Below, piece after piece: positions 55,201 to 61,534 of a stretch of DNA of 64,000 nucleotides. Position numbers and translations under genes: made by a program. The stretch comes from Tyto alba (lineage: Eukaryota > Chordata > Aves > Strigiformes > Tytonidae). Location: the NCBI RefSeq assembly GCF_018691265.1, contig NW_024881324.1, positions 1,925,730 through 1,989,729 on the forward strand. Reading direction: 5' to 3'. The notes beneath the pieces were generated by a model. It ran no database searches. It had not been told where the DNA came from and saw only the letters and a list, made by a program, of their open reading frames with translations. Each line of letters begins with the position of its first letter. Position 1 is the first letter of the stretch.

Positions 55201-58200
55201 GTTTTTCAAATTCTAGATACTAAATGCAAACCTCTACCAATGTTGTTAAGCTAGTATTTTTCAAACATGTGCTGCTGACGTGGACTATAATCGTATTCCT
55301 GGGAATTGTTTCTTTTCCAGGGTATGCTGCTAGCAATGAGAATGCTTTTTAGATTTTTAAAAGAATAAGATTTGGCACAAGTCATTGACTGACTCTTGCT
55401 CTGGTGCAAGAAGAGAAAATCAGCAAGGTTTGGGGAGACAGGAGTGGCCACATCCCCTGGGGGACACACTGGTTCGATGTTACTGTTACTGTGGCTCTGA
55501 TGGAGTTAGAGCTAGAAAAGCAGATGAAAATTTGTAAGGAAGTACGAGAAAGAGAGCTCTCTGCTTTCATCTCAGAATGATTCACTGCCTGTTGTGCAGC
55601 ATTCCCTGGAGGCTCAGGAGTGACTTAGCCCTTCTAGTTCCATAAAGGTGAACAAAACTTAAGCTCATTCTTATTTCACAAATCTTGCTAATTGGGCGCT
55701 ATGATCGAAGGTGGAATCAGTGTCCAGTGCTCAAAGGAAAATGAGTAGGCAGTCATCGGAATACAAAAAAAAATAAATCTACTGTTTCTTTGTGCTTGTA
55801 CAAGTATTTCTTCCTGTACATTCAGTCTGTCACCAACATTTTCGACTATATACAGAATTACGAAGATGTCTTTAGCACCTCACCATAAACACTGTCTACC
55901 CAAGAATATGTTTAGCCTCTACTGAAGTAATAGAAAGAGTTAATTCATCACTTTCTACAGCAATGAAGCACATTTCTTTGAAAAGTGCTGATTCTTGCCT
56001 GTTCTAGTGATCACTTCTTTCATGGCAAAATGGCTGCCTTCTTTGCCATTTTATCCTTTTAAATGTGTATCCTTTCAACTCTGCCAGTTCTAACATATTT
56101 CATCTGTACCCTCACAGAATGCAAGTCATATGCACATGTACAGAATTTATTCTTTGATTTATGCACGTTTCAATCTATAACGTTCACAGTCACGAGATGA
56201 TTTAAAACATATTTCATAATAGTTACTTGCTGAAAACTTACAATAGTAATGTTTTATTGTATGAATGCAAATAGACAGTTTATTCAACATTTAGAAGTGA
56301 TAAGTAATGGCAATTTTGTTTGAGGCTTAGGCCAGTAGGTAGACAATGCTATTTGTCTTGAACACTACATTTTACAAAACAGACATAAAAACATTTTAAA
56401 TAAAAAATAAACTATTTTTACTGTAATTATCCTTCTGACAATCAGAGCATTGCAAGCTAAAGTATCTTTGCTGTTTAAGGCCTTACCTGTCCTACTCCCA
56501 AGTTTAGACTTTGTGTGATTTCTATACAAGTTTACAATGAGGAATCATAAAAACAAGTAGAAGCTTTTTAGCCTGTATCACTTCAAAGACTGCTTATTTT
56601 ACTTGTAAAATGTCTCTCTGGTGATTAACTATTAAAAATATATGAACCGAGTAGATTTAAAAAAAAAAAAAAAAAAACTTGTTTAACTGTCCTCTCACTT
56701 GTTTCCCTTAGGGAAGATCTTTGTCATTTAAGACCTTCCTCATCTGGGTTTTAATCAGTATTTACCAAGGTAGGAGAGAGAGTCCTAATTTTGCTGAACT
56801 GAGAATTTTTTGTCTGCTATTAGCAATATTGTTTTTCAGCTGCAGGTTGAATTCCCAAAGCTTAACATTTCATCAGCAGTTATATATATTGCTTTCTGTT
56901 TATCTCGTAAATCGATATTCCGGCAGTGTGCCAGGCCTATTAAAAATGCGGTGTGGATTTGTATATTTATTGATGCGTGTCGCCTAAAAAAAGGACATGT
57001 TTTTAATTAAATGCTAATCCAGAAAAATTTTAATGAGTGCTTATCACATTGCATATATTTACACAGTAGTTTTCTTTCATGGAATGACAGAAGTACCATT
57101 GAAGAAATCTGAATTATGTAATCAGTTAAAAGTAATTACACTTTCAACAGTATCTCATTTATTTGTAGCACTTGACAAAATGAGGTTAATTAACAGTTCA
57201 TCAGATATGTTGCCCTAAAAGGTGTTGAATTTTCTAATAGTTTTATTTCTTCACAGCTTTACTTCGGTTGTTTTATTTCAAATGCAGAAAGTACAGTAAA
57301 TATCACATTCTTTTTATAGAAAGATCGATGTTGTTGCCTTATAAAAAAATTACTGGGCAGTTTTTCATAATAAGCAATCAAATGTTCAGTGTGCAGTTGT
57401 AAAAACTGGTACACTGAAATTTCATTGCACAGTGTATTGCTAACTTTGTGTGCCTTTCCTAGGTGGCATTCTGATGTATGGAGCCCTGCTGCTTTTTGAA
57501 TCGGAGTTTGTGCACGTTGTTGCCATTTCCTTCACTGCCCTAATCTTGACTGAGCTCTTGATGGTTGCACTGACCATACGAACGTGGCACTGGTTAATGG
57601 TGGTGGCTGAATTCCTCAGTCTTGGCTGCTATGTGGCCTCTCTTGCATTTCTAAACGAATACTTTGGTGAGTAACATTAAAAGTATTTTAGCAAAGAACT
57701 GTGCTTTCTATTTTTGATATTTTTTTTTTCTCATTTTTAATTAAGAAGAGGTGATGTTGTGCTTTGTGAAATACAGCTTTCTCCATAGGAAATATGACTG
57801 GGTTGAAATTAGGCTTAATTAATGTTGGGTTAAAGTATTCTCGTATCCTTTTCTCCTAGAGTGTCGCAATCTTTGTTCCCATTAGTATGATTTATCTAGA
57901 AGATAAGCTTTACGCAAACCATGCATGCTTTTCCCATCCTTGATCTGATCTTGGCAGTCCAAACTGCATACTTTAAATTGGCTTTGAGATTGTCACTGTT
58001 GAAATGGCTATGATTTTTAAAAATCAGGATCTTTGACTGAGTTGGTGAATTACTTTGTGTGCCAGACCGAGTGGACCTCATTAGATCTATCCCACAATCT
58101 TAAAAGAGATGAAGTATTGCTAGAGAGTGAGGCAGAAGGCTATTAGAATAGATACTTTATATAAGAATCATTGTTTCATAATTATAGTAAGCTTATATTA

Positions 58201-61105
58201 AGCTTGCTTTGCATTAAACTGCAGTATGCCATACTGTGTCTTAAGGTTCTGCTTGTTCACCGCTCACAAGATGGAAGAACACATTTTATCTGCAAATCTT
58301 AACAGTCAAGGATCTGAGCATCAAAATAATACATTCTTCTTTTTGTATCAAATTATCCTTTCAGTAAAAACAATTATCTCAGTCTTAATGCGATTTTACA
58401 AACGTGACTTTTTTACAGAAATACATATAACAATTTCAATTCCTCACAAGGAATAGAAGCCAGCTCTTTCTCCCTCTGTTTTCCAGGAGCTGATGAGTAA
58501 GGAGTTGTCCTTCTTCAGTTGTCACTTCTCATAGCAGAATTAAATGTTACATGGTAGTTTCTAGGAGTCTCATAGTTCTGCTTTCACTCTCTCATGCTCC
58601 AAATGCTCAACACTAGGGTAGAGTATTTACATTATATAATTTTTTTTCTAATCAGTAAATGCTTCACTGCCTGTCACAGGTGTTCTGTTACTTCCCAGAT
58701 TTCTCAGGAGTCAAATTTTAATGAAAAACCAACCCTGCTGGGCTTGGTACTTGTGTTGCACATTGTTTCAGGTTTGCCAGAGTACCTTTTTCTTTTCTTT
58801 GACACTGATGCACAGACTCTTTAATAGATATTATTGGGTTGATCCCTGAATCTCCACAGCCAGCTTACAAATTAAAGGAACAAGCAAGAACAGACACAGG
58901 CACTGGCTCTTTAGTCTGAAATTCCAGGCACTTCATAAAGCAGAACTTGCTGCTTCACCTTTGCAAGTCTCTGGCGTTTGTGCCAGGCAGTCCTCCCATC
59001 CATTGTAGGTGGTGTTCAGTGAGAAACACTTTTAGGTGGTCTTCACAGATGTGTAAAAACTGCAGGGACTGTGTTTCTTGCAAACCTTTCCGTAGAAGGG
59101 GGTGCTTTAGTATCCTCGTGTCTTTGCTGGACGAGTCCACGCAACTGGGTAGATAAATGGTTGCATGCCTGGGGACTTAACTTCTGTGGTTTTCATCATT
59201 AGGGGTACTGAAAAGGCTGCAATTTCATGGGCTTTTGTAAAGATGTATTTTACTGTCTGTTATCCATCAGTTAATCTGAGAAAATGAATTTTGATTAATC
59301 TCACTTCTGCTTAATGCTTTACTCTTATTTAATTCGTCACATTATAACCAGGGGGAGGGAGCCTTTTTTTTTGCTTTTATTGGTGCATGTAAGGTAGTAG
59401 AAACCTACGTGATGATTTACAGTTCAAAGTATAGACCAACTTCCATGTATCAGGGAAAACAATCCAGACCAATAGTGATTGGCTTCGTCAAATAAACTGT
59501 TTCTTTCAATTAAGTTACTTATAAGCATCATCTCCTCCCAAAGCAATTATATCGCAAATATGACAGGGCACTCAAAAAGACAAAATTATTTGATACTGCC
59601 CTACAGCTCTGACTCCTGAAAGTAAATCGGTTTTTGGGTTTCTGAGTTATTGCACACATTGGCCTTTTTAGGCATGTCTCTGATATATTATGTAGGCTTT
59701 TAGTATGTCTAAGCAGGCTTAGGCTAAAACTGTGTAACAAGTTTATATGTTGATCTCTAATATACAAAGTATTTTTAATGAGTGAAGTTGGAGCAGTAAA
59801 GCATTTCTTTACTGCATTTTCTGAAGTGAATTTTCATGCACATTAAAACAGTTCTGATCAAGTTGTTTATACGGTAAATTATACCTTGAAGTCAAATGTA
59901 AGAAAACTGCCTACCTACTCACAACCTTAAAACATGACCAAATATAAAATCTCTGTATTTTGAAAATGTTTGGGTTTAATTGCTGTTTGAAATATTCCAA
60001 TTGTCATGTGAAAGGCAGTAATATTCTAGTTAATGCTGCTAACATCTTTTCCATTTTCTTTTTGTGTAGCTAACCTGTTTGGGGGGTTATTTAAATAGAA
60101 CTTTCATGTTTTCCCTAAATCTATATTTTCATTCTCCCTCTTTGTGAAACAGGTATAGGCAGAGTGTCTTTCGGAGCTTTCTTAGGTAGGTGAATTTTAA
60201 CTTTTCTTGGAGGTTTTTTTTAAGTCTTTAAAAAATCATTAGAGTAGTAAAATAATTAATATACACATTTGTAAAGAGTGGAAAAAAGCAACAATTCTTC
60301 AGGTTACCTGGGTCCTGAGATATTTCCATGATAATTAAGTATGACCTGACCATTGCAAATACGGTGAAAAAATTTCAGCAGCAAGTGTAGAGTGTCACCA
60401 TTCTTGTTTGTCACAAAAAACAGCTTTTCAGTGTGACTTGTGGCAATATCTCTACATTGTTTTCCCTTAAAATTTTTGAGTTCTAATTTAATCTCTAAGG
60501 TTTTAAGAATCATTCAGTCTAGATGTTGTGACTGTTTCAGAGAAAAATAATCTGAGTATGGAATAAAGAATCCAAAATGGTAGCAGAATTTCTGGCTGGG
60601 AACTTATAACGGGTAAAAATTATTCTTACTAGTAGAAAAATAAGCTGGTTTAACTTTTTATTATGAGAGTCTTGCTTTTAAACTGAGATTCTCTTTCCCC
60701 TAAAATTATTTTGTGCTGCAAAACAGCGTAAGGACCATAAAGGAACTCTGAAGTTCCTGTCTAAACAAAATAGGCAAAAACAAAATGTTGAGGTTAATGT
60801 TCTCTTTCTGTTGTTTTGTTGCTTTTTTTTTTTTTTTTCTCAAATTTTGCATGGTCTTGAACAACAGCCCAAGCAAACAGTTCAGGGAGTTGTATTGACT
60901 TTGCACTATGGAAGTTCCGCTTCCCATGTTACCAGCTCCCATTACTTTTTTCCTTTTTGTTTCTGCAGATGTTGCCTTTATCACAACTGTGACCTTCCTG
61001 TGGAAAGTGTCAGCAATCACTGTTGTAAGCTGTCTTCCACTTTACATTCTCAAGTACTTGAAGCGCAAATTTTCTCCTCCAAGTTACTCCAAGCTTACCT
61101 CATAA
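7516..61105 (+). CDS. ATP9B: ATP9B, probable phospholipid-transporting P4-ATPase (3' two-thirds, 19 exons)
   Basis: Joined exons: 7516-7676, 16782-16924, 25556-25668, 29319-29567, 39530-39691, 41161-41253, 42385-42468, 43034-43204, 47978-48076, 50688-50777, 51245-51389, 51723-51787, 52244-52399, 52556-52620, 53747-53855, 56712-56769, 57463-57666, 60153-60185, 60969-61105. They total 2337 nt, giving 778 residues plus TAA. Seen: TM3/TM4 with P-I-S-L, DKTGT with the phospho-accepting Asp near visible residue 99, [24 protein letters not shown], six C-terminal membrane segments and the end [11 protein letters not shown]. Known of the family: ATP9 proteins are Neo1-related P4-ATPases (putative lipid flippases). 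ATP9B is at the trans-Golgi network, and ATP9A/B leave the ER without CDC50 partners. ATP9B is preferred over ATP9A because of the IGRVSFGAF segment and details such as [10 protein letters not shown]. The N-terminal part (roughly 370 residues if the length matches human) and the promoter lie upstream. No frameshift or missing catalytic motif is visible. Confidence 0.96.
7767..7837. repeat. Diverged local repeat, copy 1
   Basis: This roughly 70-bp block resembles 8766-8840 in direct orientation. The shared core runs ggaag-y-tgaaggagaaggt-k-cca, then aaatctgctg, then a looser cttga..g..tca..tgta.aga tail. Similarity fades on both sides. It may be a local duplication or two fragments of one old interspersed repeat. 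Confidence 0.6.
8549..8572. repeat. Poly-A tract (24 A)
   Basis: An uninterrupted A run inside the intron, next to agaggattt. No adjoining SINE or LINE body was recognised, so it is called a homopolymer. Confidence 0.9.
8766..8840. repeat. Diverged local repeat, copy 2
   Basis: The second member of the direct repeat pair, about 1 kb downstream of 7767-7837. The best-conserved part is 8778-8811 (gggaag through aaatctgctg). In one frame both copies contain KLKEKVP, but that frame stops soon after in this copy, so I do not call it coding. Confidence 0.6.
11563..11790 (+). other. Unassigned GC-richer block with a 75-codon open frame
   Basis: This intronic block is richer in G and C than its flanks. 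It is open in one frame from just after TGA (11560-11562) to TAA (11788-11790), and 11571 follows a cag. The later part reads ...[18 protein letters not shown]... I recognise neither the peptide nor the DNA. An old transposable-element fragment, possibly on the minus strand, is as likely as an exon. Confidence 0.25.
16782..16924 (+). CDS. ATP9B: ATP9B visible exon 2: end of TM4 to catalytic Asp
   Basis: Acceptor tttgcag, donor gtatat. It completes the Ser codon and continues [15 protein letters not shown]. The conserved [11 protein letters not shown] stalk leads to LLTDKTG. The phospho-accepting Asp codon is 16915-16917, only 7 nt from the exon end. The last base is the first base of the motif's Gly codon. 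Visible residues 54-102. Confidence 0.96.
16925..25555 (+). other. ATP9B: ATP9B intron (8.6 kb) splitting the DKTGT motif
   Basis: GT-AG intron with a T18 tract near 18004-18022, an A-rich run at 18672-18699, a purine-rich A/GAAAA tract at 22226-22280, and A or T runs near 23695 and 24120. GC-richer patches near 20650-20690, 21220-21620 and 24790-24990 have no clear element assignment. ORFs on both strands here lack splice or homology support. Confidence 0.85.
22226..22280. repeat. Purine tract poly-A / (GAAAA)n
   Basis: A short G run, then about 18 A, then several GAAAA-like units. It is almost purely purine on the plus strand. This is low-complexity DNA with no recognised element attached. 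Confidence 0.85.
25556..25668 (+). CDS. ATP9B: ATP9B visible exon 3: end of DKTGT motif, start of N domain
   Basis: Acceptor ttacag, donor gtatct. It completes Gly and reads [20 protein letters not shown], the classic segment after the catalytic Asp. It ends in phase 0 at ...NSYSQ. Visible residues 102-139. Confidence 0.96.
25669..29318 (+). other. ATP9B: ATP9B intron (3.65 kb)
   Basis: AT-rich GT-AG intron ending in tcttaaag. It holds an A-rich run near 26468-26490 and an (AAAAC)n/A-rich tract at 28249-28338. No mobile element or RNA gene was recognised. Confidence 0.85.
28249..28338. repeat. (AAAAC)n and A-rich low-complexity tract
   Basis: Several AAAAC units, a run of A, a short CA-dinucleotide stretch and CCAAA-like units. 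No flanking SINE was recognised. Confidence 0.85.
29319..29567 (+). CDS. ATP9B: ATP9B visible exon 4: linker and N domain with SSPDE
   Basis: Acceptor cttaaag, donor gttagt. There are 83 codons in phase 0. The start is Ser/Thr-rich and poorly conserved in my recollection ([17 protein letters not shown]). A conserved part follows ([19 protein letters not shown]), then [16 protein letters not shown], where SSPDE is a P4-type nucleotide-domain hallmark. Visible residues 140-222. Confidence 0.95.
34010..34670. other. Unassigned GC-richer, possibly repeat-derived block
   Basis: Composition shifts from AT-rich flanks to a mixed, GC-richer sequence with AGGAAGGGAAGG-like purine stretches and a 74-codon plus-strand ORF (34174-34398). 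None of it resembles a protein I know. It contains a perfect 16-bp palindrome at 34550-34565. An old retroelement fragment is possible, but I cannot name a family. Confidence 0.3.
34550..34565. repeat. Perfect 16-bp palindrome
   Basis: AGCCTCCATGGAGGCT equals its own reverse complement. The flanking bases do not extend the symmetry. It lies inside the unassigned GC-richer block. Confidence 0.8.
39077..39228. repeat. AT microsatellite with a 75-bp higher-order period
   Basis: Nearly pure TA/TATG/AAAT-type sequence. The non-AT landmark attcc occurs at 39106-39110 and again at 39181-39185, each within tatatattcctatata. This indicates a duplicated larger unit rather than simple slippage only. 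A 90-codon Tyr/Ile ORF across it is an artefact of the repeat. Confidence 0.9.
39530..39691 (+). CDS. ATP9B: ATP9B visible exon 5: N domain
   Basis: Acceptor tctttag, donor gtaatt. There are 54 codons, phase 0 at both ends. It starts [18 protein letters not shown] directly after SSPDE and ends [15 protein letters not shown], the conserved core of the nucleotide-binding domain. Visible residues 223-276. Confidence 0.96.
39692..41160 (+). other. ATP9B: ATP9B intron (1.47 kb)
   Basis: GT-AG intron ending in a long T-rich tract and ttttag. A somewhat GC-richer stretch at 40380-40700 is open on both strands, but no protein or element is recognised in it. Confidence 0.85.
41161..41253 (+). CDS. 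ATP9B: ATP9B visible exon 6: KGAD nucleotide-binding motif
   Basis: Acceptor aattttag, donor gtaaga. There are 31 codons in phase 0. It reads [18 protein letters not shown], and KGAD carries the ATP-contacting Lys of P-type ATPases. Visible residues 277-307. Confidence 0.96.
41254..42384 (+). other. ATP9B: ATP9B intron (1.13 kb)
   Basis: AT-rich GT-AG intron. The only structure noticed is a 12-bp perfect palindrome, ACAATTAATTGT (41931-41942), in an AT-rich stretch. No gene or mobile element was seen. Confidence 0.85.
42385..42468 (+). CDS. ATP9B: ATP9B visible exon 7: N domain end
   Basis: Acceptor catttag, donor gtatga. There are 28 codons in phase 0: [19 protein letters not shown] followed by [18 protein letters not shown] is the conserved strand near the N/P domain border. 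Visible residues 308-335. Confidence 0.96.
42469..43033 (+). other. ATP9B: ATP9B intron (565 bp)
   Basis: GT-AG intron ending tgtgcaaacag. AT-rich; nothing else recognised. Confidence 0.85.
43034..43204 (+). CDS. ATP9B: ATP9B visible exon 8: N/P hinge ([15 protein letters not shown])
   Basis: Acceptor aaacag, donor gtactt. There are 57 codons in phase 0. It contains [19 protein letters not shown] and [15 protein letters not shown], the strand and helix before the TGDK motif. Visible residues 336-392. The next coding exon comes only after the mobile-element-rich intron. Confidence 0.96.
43510..43514. repeat. Target site duplication, left (GTTTG)
   Basis: A 5-bp GTTTG immediately before the LTR start TGTCTTAG. 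An identical GTTTG follows the LTR end at 44113-44117. Confidence 0.8.
43980..43985 (+). promoter_or_regulatory. LTR poly(A) signal ATTAAA
   Basis: ATTAAA inside the sense-oriented solo LTR, followed by ctgttctt. It could act as a premature polyadenylation site in the ATP9B intron, but use is not shown. Confidence 0.5.
44048..44066 (+). other. Potential G-quadruplex in the LTR
   Basis: Runs of 4, 5, 3 and 3 G with loops of 1-2 nt form a compact G4-type motif near the LTR 3' end. Folding is inferred. Confidence 0.55.
44113..44117. repeat. Target site duplication, right (GTTTG)
   Basis: GTTTG directly after the LTR end AACA. It matches the left copy at 43510-43514. Confidence 0.8.
44545..45355 (+). 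mobile_element. CR1 LINE remnant, plus strand (endonuclease part plus 3' end)
   Basis: The first part (about 44545-44960) translates to a decayed CR1 endonuclease: [27 protein letters not shown], and a damaged DFNHPDIC-like segment (DNWKKPDIC). From about 45030 it resembles CR1 3'-end sequence: LYKYRREG-like reading, [21 protein letters not shown], ending near the ctccagaggccctctccca motif. The region between endonuclease and 3' end, including the reverse transcriptase, is missing, so this copy has a large internal deletion. It is not functional. Confidence 0.8.
45970..47345 (-). mobile_element. CR1 LINE remnant, minus strand (reverse transcriptase to 3' end)
   Basis: On the minus strand it reads [59 protein letters not shown], then [13 protein letters not shown] and IKRSVTSRL segments of the CR1 reverse transcriptase C-terminus. 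The reading shifts through at least three frames. The catalytic FADD box reads FTHD. The 3' end is near 45970, where the plus strand shows the CR1 end gtttgggttggaagggacc. It is 5'-truncated near 47345, the usual state of CR1 copies. Dead element. Confidence 0.92.
47978..48076 (+). CDS. ATP9B: ATP9B visible exon 9: TGDKLETA motif
   Basis: Acceptor gttgcag, donor gtaagt. There are 33 codons in phase 0: [19 protein letters not shown] and then [24 protein letters not shown] is the P-domain hinge motif common to P-type ATPases. Visible residues 393-425. Confidence 0.97.
48077..50687 (+). other. ATP9B: ATP9B intron (2.6 kb)
   Basis: AT-rich GT-AG intron ending gttaaag. It holds a (CAAA)n/A-rich tract at 49881-49980. 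No mobile element or gene was recognised. Confidence 0.85.
49881..49980. repeat. (CAAA)n / A-rich low-complexity tract
   Basis: TAAA-type units pass into CAAA units and A runs on the plus strand. No flanking element body was recognised. Confidence 0.85.
50688..50777 (+). CDS. ATP9B: ATP9B visible exon 10: P domain
   Basis: Acceptor gttaaag, donor gtaaga. There are 30 codons in phase 0: [19 protein letters not shown] and then [11 protein letters not shown]. Visible residues 426-455. This segment is strongly conserved in the ATP9 branch. Confidence 0.97.
50778..51244 (+). other. ATP9B: ATP9B intron (467 bp)
   Basis: GT-AG intron with a T-rich tract before ccttag. Nothing else was seen. Confidence 0.85.
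51245..51389 (+). CDS. ATP9B: ATP9B visible exon 11: Cys-rich P-domain segment
   Basis: Acceptor cttag, donor gtaact. It reads [18 protein letters not shown], then [13 protein letters not shown], the P4 'CCR.SP.QKA' segment. It ends one base into the Gly of the next motif (phase 1). Visible residues 456-504. Confidence 0.97.
51390..51722 (+). other. ATP9B: ATP9B intron (333 bp)
   Basis: Short GT-AG intron ending gttttccag; no internal feature was seen. Confidence 0.85.
51723..51787 (+). CDS. ATP9B: ATP9B visible exon 12: GDGGNDV hinge motif
   Basis: Acceptor ttccag, donor gtaatg. With the preceding base it encodes [20 protein letters not shown] and GK. The acidic GDGxND motif binds the Mg2+ of the phosphorylation site in P-type ATPases. 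Visible residues 504-525. Confidence 0.97.
51788..52243 (+). other. ATP9B: ATP9B intron (456 bp)
   Basis: AT-rich GT-AG intron ending gttctag; nothing else was seen. Confidence 0.85.
52244..52399 (+). CDS. ATP9B: ATP9B visible exon 13: end of P domain to TM5
   Basis: Acceptor ttctag, donor gtattt. There are 52 codons in phase 0. [19 protein letters not shown] is followed by [16 protein letters not shown], the conserved stretch leading into TM5. Visible residues 526-577. Confidence 0.97.
52400..52555 (+). other. ATP9B: ATP9B intron (156 bp, shortest)
   Basis: GT-AG intron ending tttttgtag. It is the shortest intron in the window. Confidence 0.9.
52556..52620 (+). CDS. ATP9B: ATP9B visible exon 14: TM5
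   Basis: Acceptor ttgtag, donor gtaagt. It encodes [18 protein letters not shown] and LMV, then two bases of Gly (phase 2). Visible residues 578-599. Confidence 0.96.
52621..53746 (+). other. ATP9B: ATP9B intron (1.13 kb)
   Basis: GT-AG intron ending cacctag. Mixed composition; no recognisable element. Short ORFs on both strands near 53240-53700 look like chance. Confidence 0.85.
53747..53855 (+). CDS. ATP9B: ATP9B visible exon 15: TM6 and following loop
   Basis: Acceptor cacctag, donor gtatgg. It completes Gly and reads [20 protein letters not shown], then the conserved [11 protein letters not shown] loop. Ends in phase 0. Visible residues 599-635. Confidence 0.96.
53856..56711 (+). other. 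ATP9B: ATP9B intron (2.9 kb)
   Basis: AT-rich GT-AG intron ending cccttag. It contains A tracts at 54961-54983 and 56659-56677. No mobile element or gene was recognised. Confidence 0.85.
54961..54983. repeat. Poly-A tract (23 A)
   Basis: An uninterrupted A run after gaagattt, in an intron. No element body was recognised beside it. Confidence 0.9.
56712..56769 (+). CDS. ATP9B: ATP9B visible exon 16: TM7 start
   Basis: Acceptor cccttag, donor gtagga. It reads [19 protein letters not shown] and ends one base into Gly. Visible residues 636-655. Confidence 0.96.
56770..57462 (+). other. ATP9B: ATP9B intron (693 bp)
   Basis: AT-rich GT-AG intron ending tttcctag; no feature was recognised. Confidence 0.85.
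57463..57666 (+). CDS. ATP9B: ATP9B visible exon 17: TM7 end, TM8 and TM9
   Basis: Acceptor ttcctag, donor gtgagt. It reads [15 protein letters not shown], then [20 protein letters not shown], then [20 protein letters not shown], ending NEYF plus one base. Two full membrane helices and part of a third are visible. Visible residues 655-723. Confidence 0.97.
57667..60152 (+). other. ATP9B: ATP9B intron (2.5 kb)
   Basis: GT-AG intron ending gtgaaacag. It has a T tract just after 57719. No element or gene was recognised. Confidence 0.85.
60153..60185 (+). CDS. ATP9B: ATP9B visible exon 18: 33-nt microexon between TM9 and TM10
   Basis: Acceptor gaaacag, donor gtaggt. At 33 nt it completes Gly and adds [10 protein letters not shown] plus the first base of Asp. 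Both ends are in phase 1, so skipping it keeps the frame and gives NEYF-DVAF. ATP9A, as I remember it, lacks this segment, which supports ATP9B and suggests a cassette exon. Visible residues 723-734. Confidence 0.9.
60186..60968 (+). other. ATP9B: ATP9B last intron (783 bp)
   Basis: GT-AG intron with a T16 tract (60823-60838) and the acceptor gtttctgcag. Nothing else was recognised. Confidence 0.85.
60969..61105 (+). CDS. ATP9B: ATP9B visible exon 19: TM10 and C-terminus
   Basis: Acceptor ttctgcag. It completes Asp and reads [33 protein letters not shown], then [11 protein letters not shown] and TAA (61103-61105). The basic KYLKRKF tail after TM10 and the [10 protein letters not shown] end are typical of the ATP9 branch. 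Visible residues 734-778. Confidence 0.97.
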
Positions 61106-61204
61106 AAGTAATTATATTCCTCTGGTTTTTCACTCGCACCAGTCTGCAGATTGCACATTCACTGTCCTTTAGTATCCATGGATTGATGTCGGACTAAAGA
61201 AATT

Positions 61205-61220
61205 AAAAAAAAAAAAAAAA
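61205..61220. repeat. Poly-A tract in 3' UTR (16 A)
   Basis: A16 about 100 nt after the stop codon. It is complementary to the T19 tract at 61326-61344. It may also misprime oligo-dT in cDNA libraries. Confidence 0.9.
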
Positions 61221-61325
61221 GTAAAAAAAGCACGATAGAGCACAAAAAGAGGAGGAAACATCTGACAGGTACAATAACACAGAAGTTACACTAACAAGAC
61301 TATCAGATATAAACATCTTTTTCAC

Positions 61326-61344
61326 TTTTTTTTTTTTTTTTTTT
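61326..61344. repeat. Poly-T tract in 3' UTR (19 T)
   Basis: T19, or U19 in the transcript, about 105 nt downstream of the A16 tract. Confidence 0.9.
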
Positions 61345-61367
61345 ACATTCAGTTGGTATGATTATAA

Positions 61368-61373
61368 AATAAA
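61368..61373 (+). promoter_or_regulatory. ATP9B: Proximal poly(A) signal AATAAA
   Basis: AATAAA within tataaaataaaacc, about 265 nt after the stop. A candidate short 3' UTR end; use is unknown. Confidence 0.4.
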
Positions 61374-61410
61374 ACCGAATTTGACAGCGCTTCTGAATTG
61401 GTTTCATTGC

Positions 61411-61459
61411 TACTGTAAAGAATTTTTTGCTACTGTAAAGGATTTTTTCCTACTGTACT
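61411..61459. repeat. 20-bp tandem repeat in 3' UTR, about 2.5 copies
   Basis: The unit is tactgtaaagRattttttNc, starting at 61411, 61431 and 61451. The third copy is partial (tactgtact). Confidence 0.85.
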
Positions 61460-61493
61460 AATCTTCTGCAAGTTGAATTGAAAGTTTCATTAT

Positions 61494-61534
61494 TTATTAC
61501 ATAACTTCCCTTCTTTGATTATTACATAACTTCC
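61494..61534. repeat. 16-bp direct repeat in 3' UTR, 25-bp period
   Basis: TTATTACATAACTTCC at 61494-61509 and again at 61519-61534, with 9 nt between them. Confidence 0.85.

Noticed and set aside
7516..61105. ATP9A instead of ATP9B
   Set aside because: The IGRVSFGAF exon, [10 protein letters not shown] and the [12 protein letters not shown] segment fit ATP9B better from memory. A direct alignment would settle it.
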